DNA of 64,000 bases from Flavimobilis marinus (GCF_900113055.1 NZ_FONZ01000001.1:620001-684000); one strand, 5' to 3'. Numbered from the stretch's first letter, positions 14,927 to 23,960 are shown. Notes: generated by a model from the letters alone, not told the origin. A program made the numbers and translations.

Positions 14927-16480
14927 ATGCGGAGCAAGAACTCAGCGGTGGCAGGGATGGATGCGGTGCGCGGTGAGCTGGCGCAAGCACAGACCGGGCT
15001 GCGCGCCGTCGAGCTGGTGCAGGAGCGGCTGGCGACCACGACCGACGCCTCGGCTGCCGCGACGGCCGCCCTCGAGGTGGTCCGCTCGACGTTCGGCTGG
15101 GCGTACGGCTCCTACTGGGCCGTCGGCGAGGACGACACGCTGCGGTTCGTGGCGGAGTCTGGCGCTGCGTCCGAGGAGTTCCGGGAGGTAACCCGGGGCG
15201 CGTCCTTCGCGCGCGGTGTCGGCCTCAGCGGGCGCGCCTGGGCGGCTGATGAGATGGTCACCGTGCCCGACCTGGGCCAGCTCACGGACTGTGTCCGGGC
15301 GCCCGCGGCGCAGCGCGCCGGCATCCGCTCCGGCGTGTGCTTCCCGCTGCGGGTCGACGGCCGCGTGATCGGCACCATGGACTTCTTCACCGACGAGGTG
15401 CTCACGCTGTCGCCGGTCCGCCACCAGGCGCTGGAAGTGATCGGAATCCTCGTCTCCCGTGCGCTCGAGCGGGTCGTGCACGACGCGTGCCAGGCGGCGG
15501 CAGCGCAGGACACCGCGGCGACGTCGGCGGTCCTGCGCGCGGTGATGTCCGCCGGGACGCGCGGCGAGGCGCTCGGCCGGGCGCTGAGCACGATCCGCGA
15601 GGGCTTCGGTTGGGCGTACGGCTCGTACTGGGCGATCGACGAGGCGGACCAGAAGCTGCACTTCGTCCAGGAGTCTGGCACGGTGAGCCCGGCCTTCCGC
15701 GAGGTGACGCACGCGGCGTCGTTCGCGCAGGGCGTCGGCCTGAGCGGCCGCGCGTGGCAGCGCCGCGACCTGGTGTTCGTCCCGGACCTCGCGGACGTCA
15801 CCGACTGCGTCCGGGCGCCGGTCGCCCGCCGGGAGGGCGTGAAGTCCGGCGTGTGCCTCCCGGTGGTCGTCGACGGCGCCGTGGTCGGGACGATGGACTT
15901 CTTCGCCACGACCCGGCTCACCCTGAGCGAGGGCCGCCAGGCGGCGCTGCGGGACACGGTGTTCCTGATCGGTCAGACGTTGCAGCGGTTCGCCGACGCC
16001 GACCGGCTGACGAGCGCTGCGCAGGAGCTCGTGACGTCGATCGAGGAGGTCGAGCGCAACGTCGTCGCTGCGACCGGCGTCGCCACGGAGGGGCAGCGGC
16101 TGGCCGTCGAGGCAGACCAGGGCATCGGGCGGCTGCGGGTGTCGAGCGAGGAGATCGGGGACGTCGTCAAGACGATCCAGACGATCGCCGCGCAGACGAA
16201 CCTGCTCGCGCTCAACGCGACCATCGAGGCCGCGCGCGCCGGTGAGGCAGGGCGGGGGTTCGCCGTCGTGGCCGGTGAGGTCAAGGACCTCGCCAACGAG
16301 ACGGCGCGCGCGACGACCCAGGTGCAGGAGCGCGTCGAGGCGATCCAGAGCCAGGCGCAGGAGGCGGTGTCCTCGCTCGCCCAGATCCGGGACGCCGTCG
16401 AGCGCATCAACGAGACGCAGGAGGTCATCGGGTCCGTCCTGACCGAGCAGGTCTCGGTGACGCGCGCGATCCTGGGCTGA
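14927..16480 (+). CDS. Soluble chemoreceptor with tandem GAF domains
   Basis: A 517-residue cytosolic methyl-accepting protein without any membrane helix. Two GAF domains (about 28-185 and 195-355) are a recent-looking duplication: [10 protein letters not shown] at 56-65 and 227-236, and the block DCVRAP...SGVC at 121-138 and 293-310, which keeps a cysteine pair 16 residues apart in both copies. The C-terminal part (about 370-515) is the MCP signalling domain with the hairpin tip [32 protein letters not shown], where CheA/CheW bind (named here in short segments: [25 protein letters not shown]). GAGGAGAG is a good ribosome site for ATG 14927. Ligand unknown; redox or small-molecule sensing is possible. 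Confidence 0.9.
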   Translation: MRSKNSAVAGMDAVRGELAQAQTGLRAVELVQERLATTTDASAAATAALEVVRSTFGWAYGSYWAVGEDDTLRFVAESGAASEEFREVTRGASFARGVGLSGRAWAADEMVTVPDLGQLTDCVRAPAAQRAGIRSGVCFPLRVDGRVIGTMDFFTDEVLTLSPVRHQALEVIGILVSRALERVVHDACQAAAAQDTAATSAVLRAVMSAGTRGEALGRALSTIREGFGWAYGSYWAIDEADQKLHFVQESGTVSPAFREVTHAASFAQGVGLSGRAWQRRDLVFVPDLADVTDCVRAPVARREGVKSGVCLPVVVDGAVVGTMDFFATTRLTLSEGRQAALRDTVFLIGQTLQRFADADRLTSAAQELVTSIEEVERNVVAATGVATEGQRLAVEADQGIGRLRVSSEEIGDVVKTIQTIAAQTNLLALNATIEAARAGEAGRGFAVVAGEVKDLANETARATTQVQERVEAIQSQAQEAVSSLAQIRDAVERINETQEVIGSVLTEQVSVTRAILG

Positions 16481-16549
16481 GCGGGTCGACACCACAGGAG
16501 CCCGAGGATGCCGGGGGCGCGCCACCGATCGCCGTGCCACCGATGCGCT

Positions 16550-16555
16550 AGGTTC
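16550..16555 (+). promoter_or_regulatory. Possible -10 box upstream of the low-complexity membrane protein gene
   Basis: TAGGTT at 16550-16555 lies 38 bp before the ATG at 16594, which also has a GGAGGAG ribosome site, so a normal leadered transcript is expected. The -35 region is not clear. The flanking gap holds a repeated GGGGGCGCGCC word (near 16515 and 16563). Confidence 0.35.
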
Positions 16556-16593
16556 AGCCGCAGGGGGCGCGCCCGCGCCACGGAGGAGTCACC

Positions 16594-17082
16594 ATGAACT
16601 ACCGCGCCGACGGATCGTACGACCCCTATGGCCAGCCGACCGGCGCTCCGCGTGGGGGATCCTGGCAGGCGGGCGGCCAGCAGCACGACGCGTACCAGGC
16701 GGCGCACGTCCAGGCCGGCGCGCAGTACCCGACCGGCCACCAGCCGGACGGCCAGGGCGCGTCCAGCTACGGGCAGCAGCCCACCTACTCGGGCGGCATG
16801 CAGCACACCAACCCGTACGGCGGTCAGCAGCCCGGGGTGTCCTCGCGGGTGCAGGACGAGACCTACGTGGCGTCGTCGGGCTACGGCGTCGCGCCGGACC
16901 TGTTCGCCCCGCGACGCCGCGGCGGGCGTGTGCTGGCATGGCTGCTCGCGCTCGGCCTCGCCTTCGGTGCCGGACTCGCCGTCGGGCGCGCGAGCGCCGA
17001 CGACGGCGCGACGGCCGGCAGTACCACGCTCGAGGAGCTGCCCTGGGGCGGCGTCGTCGACTGGCACGTCGAGGGCGACTGA
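16594..17082 (+). CDS. Hypothetical single-pass membrane protein with Gln/Gly/Tyr-rich N-terminus
   Basis: A 162-residue protein I do not recognise. Residues 1-100 are low complexity, rich in Gly, Gln, Tyr, Pro and His (for example YGQPTGAPRGG, GQQPTYSGG), and look disordered. A basic patch RRRGG precedes one transmembrane helix at about 112-131, after which a short acidic tail (about 30 residues, LEELPWGGVVDWHVEGD) should lie outside the membrane. The layout is cytosolic disordered region, helix, small external tail. GGAGGAG supports the ATG at 16594. Such proteins are common near actinobacterial cell-envelope genes, but nothing fixes a function here. Confidence 0.7.
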   Translation: MNYRADGSYDPYGQPTGAPRGGSWQAGGQQHDAYQAAHVQAGAQYPTGHQPDGQGASSYGQQPTYSGGMQHTNPYGGQQPGVSSRVQDETYVASSGYGVAPDLFAPRRRGGRVLAWLLALGLAFGAGLAVGRASADDGATAGSTTLEELPWGGVVDWHVEGD

Positions 17083-17125
17083 CCGCGGAGGGCGGCGACT
17101 CTCGCGCGCTGTCGGCCTCCCGGCC

Positions 17126-17131
17126 TATCCT
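17126..17131 (+). promoter_or_regulatory. Leaderless -10 box of the YciO-type gene
   Basis: TATCCT ends 6 nt before the ATG at 17138, and no Shine-Dalgarno sequence is present. Transcription would start at or beside the A of the start codon. One of a set of such boxes in the window. Confidence 0.5.
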
Positions 17132-17137
17132 CGGCCC

Positions 17138-17758
17138 ATGGCCAAATACGTGGACGTGCACCCGCAGGACCCGCAGCCGCGCGCCATCGCGCAGGTCGTG
17201 CAGATGCTGCGCGACGACGCCGTGATCGCCTACCCGACCGACTCGGGGTACGCGCTCGGCAGCCGCATGGACAACCACGGTGGCGCCGACCGCATCCGGT
17301 CGATCCGGCACCTCGGGGCGGACCACCATTTCACGCTCGTGTGCTCGGACTTCGCCCAGCTGGGCCAGCTCGTGATCGTCGACAACACCGCGTTCCGCGA
17401 GATCAAGGCGGCGACGCCCGGGCCGTACACGTTCATCCTGCCCGCTACCAAGGAGGTACCGCGCCGGCTCGCGCACGCCAAGAAGAAGACCGTCGGCGTG
17501 CGCATCCCCGAGCATCCCGTGGTGCGCGCGCTGCTGCGCGAGCTCGGTGAGCCGCTCCTGAGCTCGACGCTCATCCTGCCCGGTCAGGATCGCCCGCTCA
17601 CCGAGGGCTGGGTGGTCAAGGAGGAGCTCGACCACCAGCTTGACGCGATCATCGACGCCGACGAGTGCGGGGCTGACCCCACGACCGTCATCGATTTCTC
17701 CTCGGGCGAGCCCGAGGTCGTGCGCCTCGGCGCGGGCGACGCGAGCCGGTTCGAGTAG
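17138..17758 (+). CDS. L-threonylcarbamoyladenylate synthase-like protein (YciO/YrdC/Sua5 family)
   Basis: A 206-residue YrdC-domain protein of the YciO branch. The fold's landmarks are AVIAYPTDSGYALG (28-41), a KxR-type nucleotide/carbonate site read as RIRSIRHLG (53-61), the strand TLVCSDFAQLGQ, ATPGPYTFILPATKEVPRR (95-113), and VGVRIPEHPVVRALLRELGEPLLSSTL. Sua5/TsaC proteins make threonylcarbamoyl-AMP for the t6A37 tRNA modification from threonine, bicarbonate and ATP; YciO paralogues are much less active, and their true role is unsettled. ATG at 17138 follows a TATCCT box by 6 nt, which suggests a leaderless mRNA. Confidence 0.85.
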   Translation: MAKYVDVHPQDPQPRAIAQVVQMLRDDAVIAYPTDSGYALGSRMDNHGGADRIRSIRHLGADHHFTLVCSDFAQLGQLVIVDNTAFREIKAATPGPYTFILPATKEVPRRLAHAKKKTVGVRIPEHPVVRALLRELGEPLLSSTLILPGQDRPLTEGWVVKEELDHQLDAIIDADECGADPTTVIDFSSGEPEVVRLGAGDASRFE

Positions 17759-17772
17759 CTCGTCGACTCCGT

Positions 17773-18231
17773 TCAGCCCGCGCGCACGTCCAGCACCATG
17801 CCCGCCTCGCGGTGCCCGACGACGCTGCACCAGCCTGCGACGTCGTCCGCCACGACGACGGTGAGGGAAGCCGACTCGCCGCGGGACAGCAGCGGTGTCG
17901 CGGAGCCGTCGTCGAGCACGAGGTCGTGCGGCATGCCGTCCTCGTTCGTCACCACGATCTCGAGCGTGGCGCCGCCGGGCACCGTGACCTCCGCGGGCAC
18001 GAACGCCATGTCGCGCATCACGACCTCGGCTCGGTAGGTGCCGTCCTCCTGGAGTGCGGGACCCGACGGCGTGGGTTCTGTCGGAGCGCCGCCGCACCCG
18101 GCGAGCAGCCCGAGGACGAGCGCGGCGGCGACCACGCCGCGGGCACGGACGCCGGCCGGGCGACGGACGGCGGCCGACCGGGGAGCCGCCACGAGGTGGG
18201 CATCGGGGCGGGCGGGACGTGGACGGGTCAT
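17773..18231 (-). CDS. Cupredoxin-domain lipoprotein
   Basis: A 152-residue exported protein. A long basic N-region (residues 1-31) is followed by a hydrophobic stretch and the lipobox LLAGC with C46. The mature part is a small beta-sandwich: DMAFVPAEVTVPGGATLEIVVTNEDGMPHDLVL. Type 1 copper ligands are all in place: H102 (PHD), C135 (WCS), H140 (GHR) and M145 (AGM), so it should bind copper as plastocyanin or azurin-like proteins do. Likely role: electron transfer or copper handling at the outer face of the membrane. Its ATG lies 6 nt after a TAGGCT box and the gene is divergent from the Gfo/Idh gene. Confidence 0.85.
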   Translation of the reverse strand: MTRPRPARPDAHLVAAPRSAAVRRPAGVRARGVVAAALVLGLLAGCGGAPTEPTPSGPALQEDGTYRAEVVMRDMAFVPAEVTVPGGATLEIVVTNEDGMPHDLVLDDGSATPLLSRGESASLTVVVADDVAGWCSVVGHREAGMVLDVRAG

Positions 18232-18237
18232 GGGACG

Positions 18238-18243
18238 AGCCTA
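18238..18243 (-). promoter_or_regulatory. Leaderless -10 box of the cupredoxin gene
   Basis: On the minus strand TAGGCT ends 6 nt before the ATG at 18231, with no ribosome site. It overlaps the CCTAGG palindrome in the 59-bp divergent space shared with the Gfo/Idh gene, whose own -10 may be CATACT near 18254-18259. Confidence 0.5.
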
Positions 18244-18290
18244 GGCGCGCGGGCATACTGGCCCGAGCGCTCGACGACGAGGAGGAACGG

Positions 18291-19361
18291 ATGACGAAGG
18301 CACCGCTGCGGGTGGGACTGATCGGCTACGGCCTGGCCGGGGAGGTGTTCCACGCGCCGGTGATCGCGGCGACGCCCGGCCTCGAGCTCGTCGGCGTCGT
18401 GACGCGCCGCCCGGAGGCCGCCGCGAAGGTCGCCCAGCGCTACCCGGACGCGACCGTCGTCGCGAGCGCGGAGGCGCTGCTGGCGGGCGAGGCGGGCCCG
18501 CTCGACCTCGTCGTGGTCGCGACGACCAACGACTCCCACGTCCCGCTCGCCCGTGCGGCGATCGAGGCGGGCGTCGCGTGCGTCGTCGACAAGCCCGTCG
18601 CGCCCGACGCCGCGTCGGCCCGTGAGCTGGACGCCCTCGCCCAGGAGCGTGGCGTGCCGCTGAGCGTCTTCCAGAACCGCCGCTGGGACGGTGACTTCCT
18701 CACCCTCCGCGCGCTGCTCGACGACGGCACGCTCGGTGAGGTCCGCCGCCTCGAGTCCCGGTTCGAGGTCTACAAGGCCGGTGCGACCGGGAACTGGCGC
18801 GAGTCCGCCGACCCGGCGATGGTCGGCGGTGTCCTGTTCGACCTCGGGGCGCACCTGGTCGACCAGGCGCTCGAGCTCTGCGGGCCGGTCACCCACGTGT
18901 ACGCCGAGGTCGACACGCGCCGCGACGGCGTCGGGGCCGACGACGACGCGTTCGTCGCCCTCACGCACGCGTGCGGCGCGCGGTCGCACCTGTGGATGAG
19001 CACGGTCGTGGGGGAGTCCGGGCCGCGGTTCCGGGTGCTCGGCTCGAAGGCCGCGTTCACCAGCTGGGGTCTGGACGCGCAGGAGCCGGCGCTCAAGGAC
19101 GGGCGCACGCCGGACGAGGACGGCTGGGGGCTCTCGGAGCGTCCTGCCATCCTCACGCAAGGCACCGAGCGTACGGAGCTCCCGCTCCTGGCTGGGCAGT
19201 ACCGCGAGCTCTACGCGCAGATGGCCGCCGCGGTCCGCGGCGAAGGTCCGGTGCCCGTGACGGTCGAGAGCACCGCCCAGGCCCTCGACGTCCTCGAGGC
19301 GGCCCGCACGTCCGCCCGCACGGGCACCGTCGTCGAGCTCGTCGCCGAGGAGGAGAAGTGA
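18291..19361 (+). CDS. Gfo/Idh/MocA family oxidoreductase
   Basis: A 356-residue NAD(P)-dependent oxidoreductase. The Rossmann motif is GLIGYGLAGEVFHAP (9-23), the nucleotide domain carries VVATTNDSHVPLA and the catalytic lysine motif is DKPVA (about 98-102, equivalent to EKP). The C-terminal domain has QNRRWDGDFLT and FDLGAHLVDQAL (about 185-196), where GAHLVDQ supplies the catalytic histidine. Family members oxidise or reduce polyols and sugars; the LAGEVFHAP opening is that of the YdgJ-like subgroup. ATG 18291 has an ideal GGAGGAAC ribosome site. Its stop overlaps the next gene's GTG start. Confidence 0.9.
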   Translation: MTKAPLRVGLIGYGLAGEVFHAPVIAATPGLELVGVVTRRPEAAAKVAQRYPDATVVASAEALLAGEAGPLDLVVVATTNDSHVPLARAAIEAGVACVVDKPVAPDAASARELDALAQERGVPLSVFQNRRWDGDFLTLRALLDDGTLGEVRRLESRFEVYKAGATGNWRESADPAMVGGVLFDLGAHLVDQALELCGPVTHVYAEVDTRRDGVGADDDAFVALTHACGARSHLWMSTVVGESGPRFRVLGSKAAFTSWGLDAQEPALKDGRTPDEDGWGLSERPAILTQGTERTELPLLAGQYRELYAQMAAAVRGEGPVPVTVESTAQALDVLEAARTSARTGTVVELVAEEEK

Positions 19362-19888
19362 ACCAGTCCGCCGGACCGCAGTACCCCACACCGGGCTACC
19401 CGGAGTCGCACGAGGACCTGCAGCGCTGGGTCGACCAGCTCGACGCGGAGGCCGCCGAGCTGGAGCTCGTGTCGTTCACGGCCGACGACGCGCGCCGCCT
19501 GGGCATGATCCTCGTCGCCCTCGCGGAGGAGCGCGTGCTCCCCGTCGCGATCGACGTCACCCGTGGCATGCAGGTGCAGTTCCACGTCGCGATGCCGGGG
19601 GCGACCGCGGACAACGACGACTGGGTGCGCCGCAAGGTCCGCACGGTCGTCCGCCACGGCGAGCCGTCGCTGCTCGTCGGGATGCGCCCGCGGCTGCGGG
19701 GCAAGCGCATCGAGGACGATCCCTGGTTCGACGAGCGTCGGTATGCGGCCCACGGCGGCTGCGTGCCCGTGTGCGTCCGCGGCGCCGGGATGGTGGCCAC
19801 CGCGACCGTGTCCGGGCTGCCGCAGGTCGACGACCACCGGCTGGTCGTCGAGGCGCTGCGCACGCTGCGCGCCGAGCAGCGCGCCTGA
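19358..19888 (+). CDS. UPF0303 / HbpS-like heme-degrading domain protein
   Basis: A 176-residue protein of the UPF0303 group (PF03928 fold). Signature segments are FTADDARRLGMILVALAEE (about 40-58), PVAIDVTRGMQVQFHVAMPGATADNDDWVRRKVRTVVRHG (about 62-101, in short: PGATADNDDW and RRKVRTV), and GGCVPVCVRGAGMVATATVSGLPQVDDH near the end. Related proteins bind heme or corrin-like cofactors, but the annotation heme-degrading is by similarity only. The GTG start at 19358 overlaps the oxidoreductase stop (GTGA), so the two genes form an operon. Residues 1-20 are a non-conserved proline-rich leader. Confidence 0.82.
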   Translation: MNQSAGPQYPTPGYPESHEDLQRWVDQLDAEAAELELVSFTADDARRLGMILVALAEERVLPVAIDVTRGMQVQFHVAMPGATADNDDWVRRKVRTVVRHGEPSLLVGMRPRLRGKRIEDDPWFDERRYAAHGGCVPVCVRGAGMVATATVSGLPQVDDHRLVVEALRTLRAEQRA

Positions 19889-19900
19889 GCCGGTCTCCGA

Positions 19901-19941
19901 CGCGGCCGACGTCGTCCTCTCAGTGGACGGGGTCGGCCGCG
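19901..19941. terminator. Bidirectional hairpin between UPF0303 and MFS genes
   Basis: CGCGGCCGAC (19901-19910) and GTCGGCCGCG (19932-19941) are perfect 10-bp arms with a 21-nt loop. The structure begins 12 bp after the UPF0303 stop and covers the last codons of the convergent MFS gene, so it can stop transcription from both sides. Confidence 0.6.
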
Positions 19942-21236
19942 CGGTAGGCGCTCCAGTGGCGCCGGATCATCGCCAGCCCGAGGACCCACAGGGGGACCTG
20001 CGCGGCCCAGGCGAGCGCGAACCCGCCGCGCGTGTAGAGGTCCGGGCTGGTCTGACCGAGGATGTCGAGGACGAGGCCGACGAGCAGCACGCTGGTCAGC
20101 GACGCGACGAACCCGCCCGCGTTGACCATGCCCGTCGCGAGCCCGAGGTTCGAGGGCCGGTTGGTGTCCCGCGCGAAGTCGAACCCGAGCAGCGAGCTGG
20201 GTCCGCCCGCGGAGAGCGCCAGCGCGAGGCCCACGGCGACGGCCACGGGGACCCGGCCCGGCCAGACCAGGACGACGACCCACGAGCCGACGTGGAGGGC
20301 GACGACGGCGAGGACGATCCGGATGCGGTGCCGGGGGTGGCGGCTCGAGAGGATGCCGACCACGGGGCCCATGGCGAGGCACGCGATCACGTAGGCGCTG
20401 AGCACCCCGAGCGCGGTGGGCTCGGCGAGACCGAGGCCTTCCGTGAGGTAGGCGTGCCCCCACAGCAGCGCGAACGCGTACGCGGTGAACGGCGAGACGA
20501 AGTGCACCCAGAATCCCACCCGGGTGCCGGGGCTGCGCCAGGTGGCCCGGAGCGCGGACTCCCGGACCGGAACTTCGTGCTGCTCCACCGCTGACGCACC
20601 GGCGGCCTCGGCCCCAGGGCTCGCCGCCGCCGTCGTTCCGGTGAGCACGTGGACGTCGGAGCGGTCACCGTCGCGCACCAGCAGCAGCACGAGGGCGGCG
20701 AGGACCACGAGCAGCGCCCCCGCGGCGACGAACGCGGTGGTCCAGCCCTCGGCGTGCACGAGCCCGACCAGCGGGCCGAGGCTCAGCAGCTGCCCGAGCT
20801 GCCCGGTGATGCCGGCGATCTGGGTCACGAACGGCACCGTGCGGCGCGGGAACCAGGCGGGGATCAGCCGCACGACGCTGATGAACACGAAGGCGTCGCC
20901 GGTCCCGACGAGAACCCGGGCGCCGACCGCCTCGGGCGCGGTGTCGGCGAAACCCAGCGCGAGCTGGCCGAGGCCGATCAGGACGCACCCGAGCGCGATG
21001 GCCTTGCGCGCGCCGATCCGGTCGAGGACCGCACCCGCGGGAACCTGCATCGCGGCGTAGACCGCGAGCTGCAGCACGGTGAAGAGCGACAGGATCGACG
21101 ACGACGCCCCGAACCGCAGGGCCGCATCGACCCCGGTCGCGGACAGCGAGGTGCGGGCGAAGATCGCCGACGCGTACGCGAGGACGGCCACCACCCACAC
21201 GACCACCGCCCGCGACGTGACGGTGGCCGGTGTCAT
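19920..21236 (-). CDS. MFS transporter (NNP/OFA-like), coupled to ppc
   Basis: A 438-residue protein with twelve predicted membrane helices split by a central cytoplasmic loop (about residues 195-245). The A-loop after helix 2 reads GAVLDRIGARKAI (close to the MFS motif GxLaDrxGrkxx), and the second half has GILSSRHPRHRI. The GGPSSLLGFDFARDTNRPSNLGLATGMVNAGGF stretch (about 335-365) is typical of small-solute MFS carriers. The ATG at 21236 overlaps the stop of ppc (ATGA), a tight coupling that suggests an organic acid or anion linked to PEP carboxylation as substrate; this is inference only. Confidence 0.85.
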   Translation of the reverse strand: MTPATVTSRAVVVWVVAVLAYASAIFARTSLSATGVDAALRFGASSSILSLFTVLQLAVYAAMQVPAGAVLDRIGARKAIALGCVLIGLGQLALGFADTAPEAVGARVLVGTGDAFVFISVVRLIPAWFPRRTVPFVTQIAGITGQLGQLLSLGPLVGLVHAEGWTTAFVAAGALLVVLAALVLLLVRDGDRSDVHVLTGTTAAASPGAEAAGASAVEQHEVPVRESALRATWRSPGTRVGFWVHFVSPFTAYAFALLWGHAYLTEGLGLAEPTALGVLSAYVIACLAMGPVVGILSSRHPRHRIRIVLAVVALHVGSWVVVLVWPGRVPVAVAVGLALALSAGGPSSLLGFDFARDTNRPSNLGLATGMVNAGGFVASLTSVLLVGLVLDILGQTSPDLYTRGGFALAWAAQVPLWVLGLAMIRRHWSAYRAADPVH

Positions 21237-23947
21237 CCGGTGTTCTGCAGCCCGGCGGCCACGCCGTTGAGCGTGATCAGCAGGAGTCGCTGCAGCTTGG
21301 CCACGCGCTCGTCGGCCGCCTGCTGGGCCTCGGCGTCGAGCGTGGTGTCCGGCTCCGCGGGCCGGCGCAGGCCGCGCAGGGCGCGAATCTGGATGAGGGA
21401 GAGCGCGTCGACGTACGGGCTGCGCATCTGCACCGCGCGGCCGAGGACGCGCATGTTGGCGAGCATGCGCTCCTTGCCGGTGACGATCAGCACCCACTCG
21501 CGGGTCAGGGCCATCTCCTCGAGCACCAGCGCGTCGAGGTCGGGGCGGTCACCGAGCGCGAGGTAGCGGCGGGCGATGCGGTCGTCGGTCTTGGCGAGCG
21601 ACATCTCGACGTTGTCGATCATCGTGGCGAACAGCGGCCACCGCGCGTACGCCCGGCGCAGCTGCTCGACGTCGCCGACGGCGCGCAGCGCGGTGCCGAG
21701 GCCGAACCAGCCCGTCAGGTTGATGCGCGCCTGCGACCACGCGAACACCCACGGGATGGCGCGCAGGTCGTCGAGCGAGTTGATGCTCAGGCCGCGCTTT
21801 GCCGGGCGCGAGCCGAGCGGCAGCAGACCGATCTCCTCCTGCGGGGTCACCTGAGCGAACCACTGCGGGAAGCCGGGCGACTTCACGAGGGCGAAGAAGC
21901 GCTCGCGCGAGACCTCGTCCATGCGCTCCGCCATGGCCGCGAACTCCTCGGCGGCGCCGGAGTTGCGGGCCTCGATGCTGGGGGCCGACGCGAGCAGCGT
22001 CGCGCCCGCGACCTGGTCGATGTGCCGGGCGGCGATCACCGGGTGGCCGTAGCGCGCCGCGATGACCTCGCCCTGCTCCGTCAGCTTGAAGCGCCCGTCC
22101 ACCGAGTGCGGCGGCTGGGCGAGGATGGCGCGGTTCGCGGGGCCGCCGCCGCGACCGAGCGCACCGCCGCGGCCGTGGAACAGCGTCAGGGTGAGGGCGT
22201 TGTCCCGCGCCCACTGCGCGATGCGGCTCTGCGCGTCGTACAGCGCGAGCGTCGCCGAGACCGGGCCGACGTCCTTGGACGAGTCGGAGTACCCGAGCAT
22301 GACCTCGAGGCGACGGTCCGTCTGCGCGAGGCGCTCCTGGACGAGGGGGTGCGTGATCGCCGCGTCGAGGACGTCGACGCTCGCCTGGAGGTCGGCGAAC
22401 GTCTCGAACAGGGGGATGACGTCGAGCACGGGCAGCGGGGCCTCGGGGCCCATGGCGTGCCGGGCCAGGGTGTAGACGTTCGCGAGGTCCTCGGCCGACG
22501 TCGTGAACGACACGATGTACCGGCGCGCGGCCGCGACGCCGTACCGCGCCTGCACCGAAGCCATGGCGCGGAAGACCTCGAGCACCTCGCGGGAGCGCTC
22601 CGAGAGGTCGTCTAGGCTGTCGACCTCGGCGATCTCGGCGAGGGTCTCGCGGTGCACCTGGGAGTGCTGGCGGACCTCGAGCTCGGCGAGGTGGAACCCG
22701 AAGGTCTCGACCTGCCAGATCAGCTGCTGCAGGTCCGCGAACGCGGCACGGGCGGCTCCGGCCGCGACGAGCGACTCCTGGACGACGCGGAGGTCGGCGA
22801 GGAGGTCGTCCGCGAGGTCGTAGGCGAGGTCCGCGTTGCGCAGGCGCGTGGCCTTGATGCGCTCGGCGATGACGAGCAGGACCCGGCGGTACGGCTCGTT
22901 CGGGGAGCGCTGGGCGATCTCGTCCGTGACGTCCTCGGCCAGCAGACGCTGCGACTGCCACAGAGCCTCGAGCGCGGAGGAGCCCGGCGTCGTGCTCGCG
23001 TCGAGGGTCAGGGCGCGACCCAGGCGCAGGGCGACTGCCTCGAGGGCGTGCAGGGCGTGCTCGCTGGCGATCGCGGCGGCCTGCTTGGTCAGGCTGGCGG
23101 TGACGTTCGGGTTGCCGTCGCGGTCGCCCCCGATCCAGGAGCCGAGCCGCACGAAGGACGGCACGCGCGGCGGGACGAGCCCGGCGTCGTCGCCGGCGAG
23201 CCAGTCGTCGAAGCGCCGGTAGACCTCCGGGAAGACCTCGAACAGCGTCTGGTCGAACGTGGCCATGGCCGTGCGCACCTCGTCGAGCGGCGAGGGCTTG
23301 GTGGACCGCAGGGGCGAGGTGCGCCACAGGCCGTCGACCTCGGCGAGCAGCTGGCGCTTGTTGTCCGCGAGCGTGATGCCGCCCAGGCGGGCGTCGCGCT
23401 CGGCGAGCAGGTTCGTGATGCGCCGGATCGCCGCGGCGACCGCACGACGACGGGCTTCGGTCGGGTGGGCGGTCAGGACGGGGCGGAACTCGAGCCCGGC
23501 GATGCGGCGGGCCGTCTCCTCCTCGCCGACCTCCTGGCGAAGGGTCTCGACCGCGTGCTGGATCGAGTCCGTCGGCGCGGCGTCGGGGGAGGCCTCGGCC
23601 TCGCGCCGGTGCAGCACGCGGACGCGGTGGTGCTCCTCGGCGAGGTTGACCAGGTGGAAGTAGCAGCTGAACGCCCGGGCGACCTCCTCCGCGCGCTCCA
23701 CGGTGAAGGTGTCGATCAGCGCCTCGGCGGCCTCGATCGCGTCGGACCCGTCCTCCTCGTAGGCGGCGATGGTCAGCGCGCGCAGGTGCTCGACGTCCTC
23801 GAGCAGGTCCGCACCGACGGACTCGGTCAGGACGCGGCCGAGCACCTCGCCGAGGAGTCGCACGTCCGCGCGCAGCTCGTCCGGCATCTCGTGGCGGGCG
23901 CGACCGCGGTCGGCGTCGGGCTGGGGGGTGGTGTTCGCAAGGCTCAC
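21233..23947 (-). CDS. ppc: Phosphoenolpyruvate carboxylase
   Basis: A 904-residue enzyme that makes oxaloacetate from PEP and bicarbonate to refill the TCA cycle. The essential histidine lies in VLTAHPTEARRR (about 155-166); GSWIGGDRDGNPNVT (about 245-259) holds the catalytic arginine/aspartate cluster; LFHGRGGALGRGGGP is the flexible glycine-rich loop; and the invariant C-terminus NGVAAGLQNTG is present. Length is normal for the bacterial family. GTG 23947 is taken as start because TACAGT lies 7 nt upstream and the frame before it is not conserved; the later ATG at 23887 would still leave a full catalytic domain. It is followed directly by an overlapping MFS gene. Confidence 0.95.
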   Translation of the reverse strand: MSLANTTPQPDADRGRARHEMPDELRADVRLLGEVLGRVLTESVGADLLEDVEHLRALTIAAYEEDGSDAIEAAEALIDTFTVERAEEVARAFSCYFHLVNLAEEHHRVRVLHRREAEASPDAAPTDSIQHAVETLRQEVGEEETARRIAGLEFRPVLTAHPTEARRRAVAAAIRRITNLLAERDARLGGITLADNKRQLLAEVDGLWRTSPLRSTKPSPLDEVRTAMATFDQTLFEVFPEVYRRFDDWLAGDDAGLVPPRVPSFVRLGSWIGGDRDGNPNVTASLTKQAAAIASEHALHALEAVALRLGRALTLDASTTPGSSALEALWQSQRLLAEDVTDEIAQRSPNEPYRRVLLVIAERIKATRLRNADLAYDLADDLLADLRVVQESLVAAGAARAAFADLQQLIWQVETFGFHLAELEVRQHSQVHRETLAEIAEVDSLDDLSERSREVLEVFRAMASVQARYGVAAARRYIVSFTTSAEDLANVYTLARHAMGPEAPLPVLDVIPLFETFADLQASVDVLDAAITHPLVQERLAQTDRRLEVMLGYSDSSKDVGPVSATLALYDAQSRIAQWARDNALTLTLFHGRGGALGRGGGPANRAILAQPPHSVDGRFKLTEQGEVIAARYGHPVIAARHIDQVAGATLLASAPSIEARNSGAAEEFAAMAERMDEVSRERFFALVKSPGFPQWFAQVTPQEEIGLLPLGSRPAKRGLSINSLDDLRAIPWVFAWSQARINLTGWFGLGTALRAVGDVEQLRRAYARWPLFATMIDNVEMSLAKTDDRIARRYLALGDRPDLDALVLEEMALTREWVLIVTGKERMLANMRVLGRAVQMRSPYVDALSLIQIRALRGLRRPAEPDTTLDAEAQQAADERVAKLQRLLLITLNGVAAGLQNTG

Positions 23948-23954
23948 TCGCCGA

Positions 23955-23960
23955 ACTGTA
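23955..23960 (-). promoter_or_regulatory. Leaderless -10 box of ppc
   Basis: On the minus strand TACAGT ends 7 nt before the GTG at 23947. No ribosome-binding sequence is seen. The box supports both a ppc promoter separate from the upstream HIT gene and the choice of the GTG start. Confidence 0.45.
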
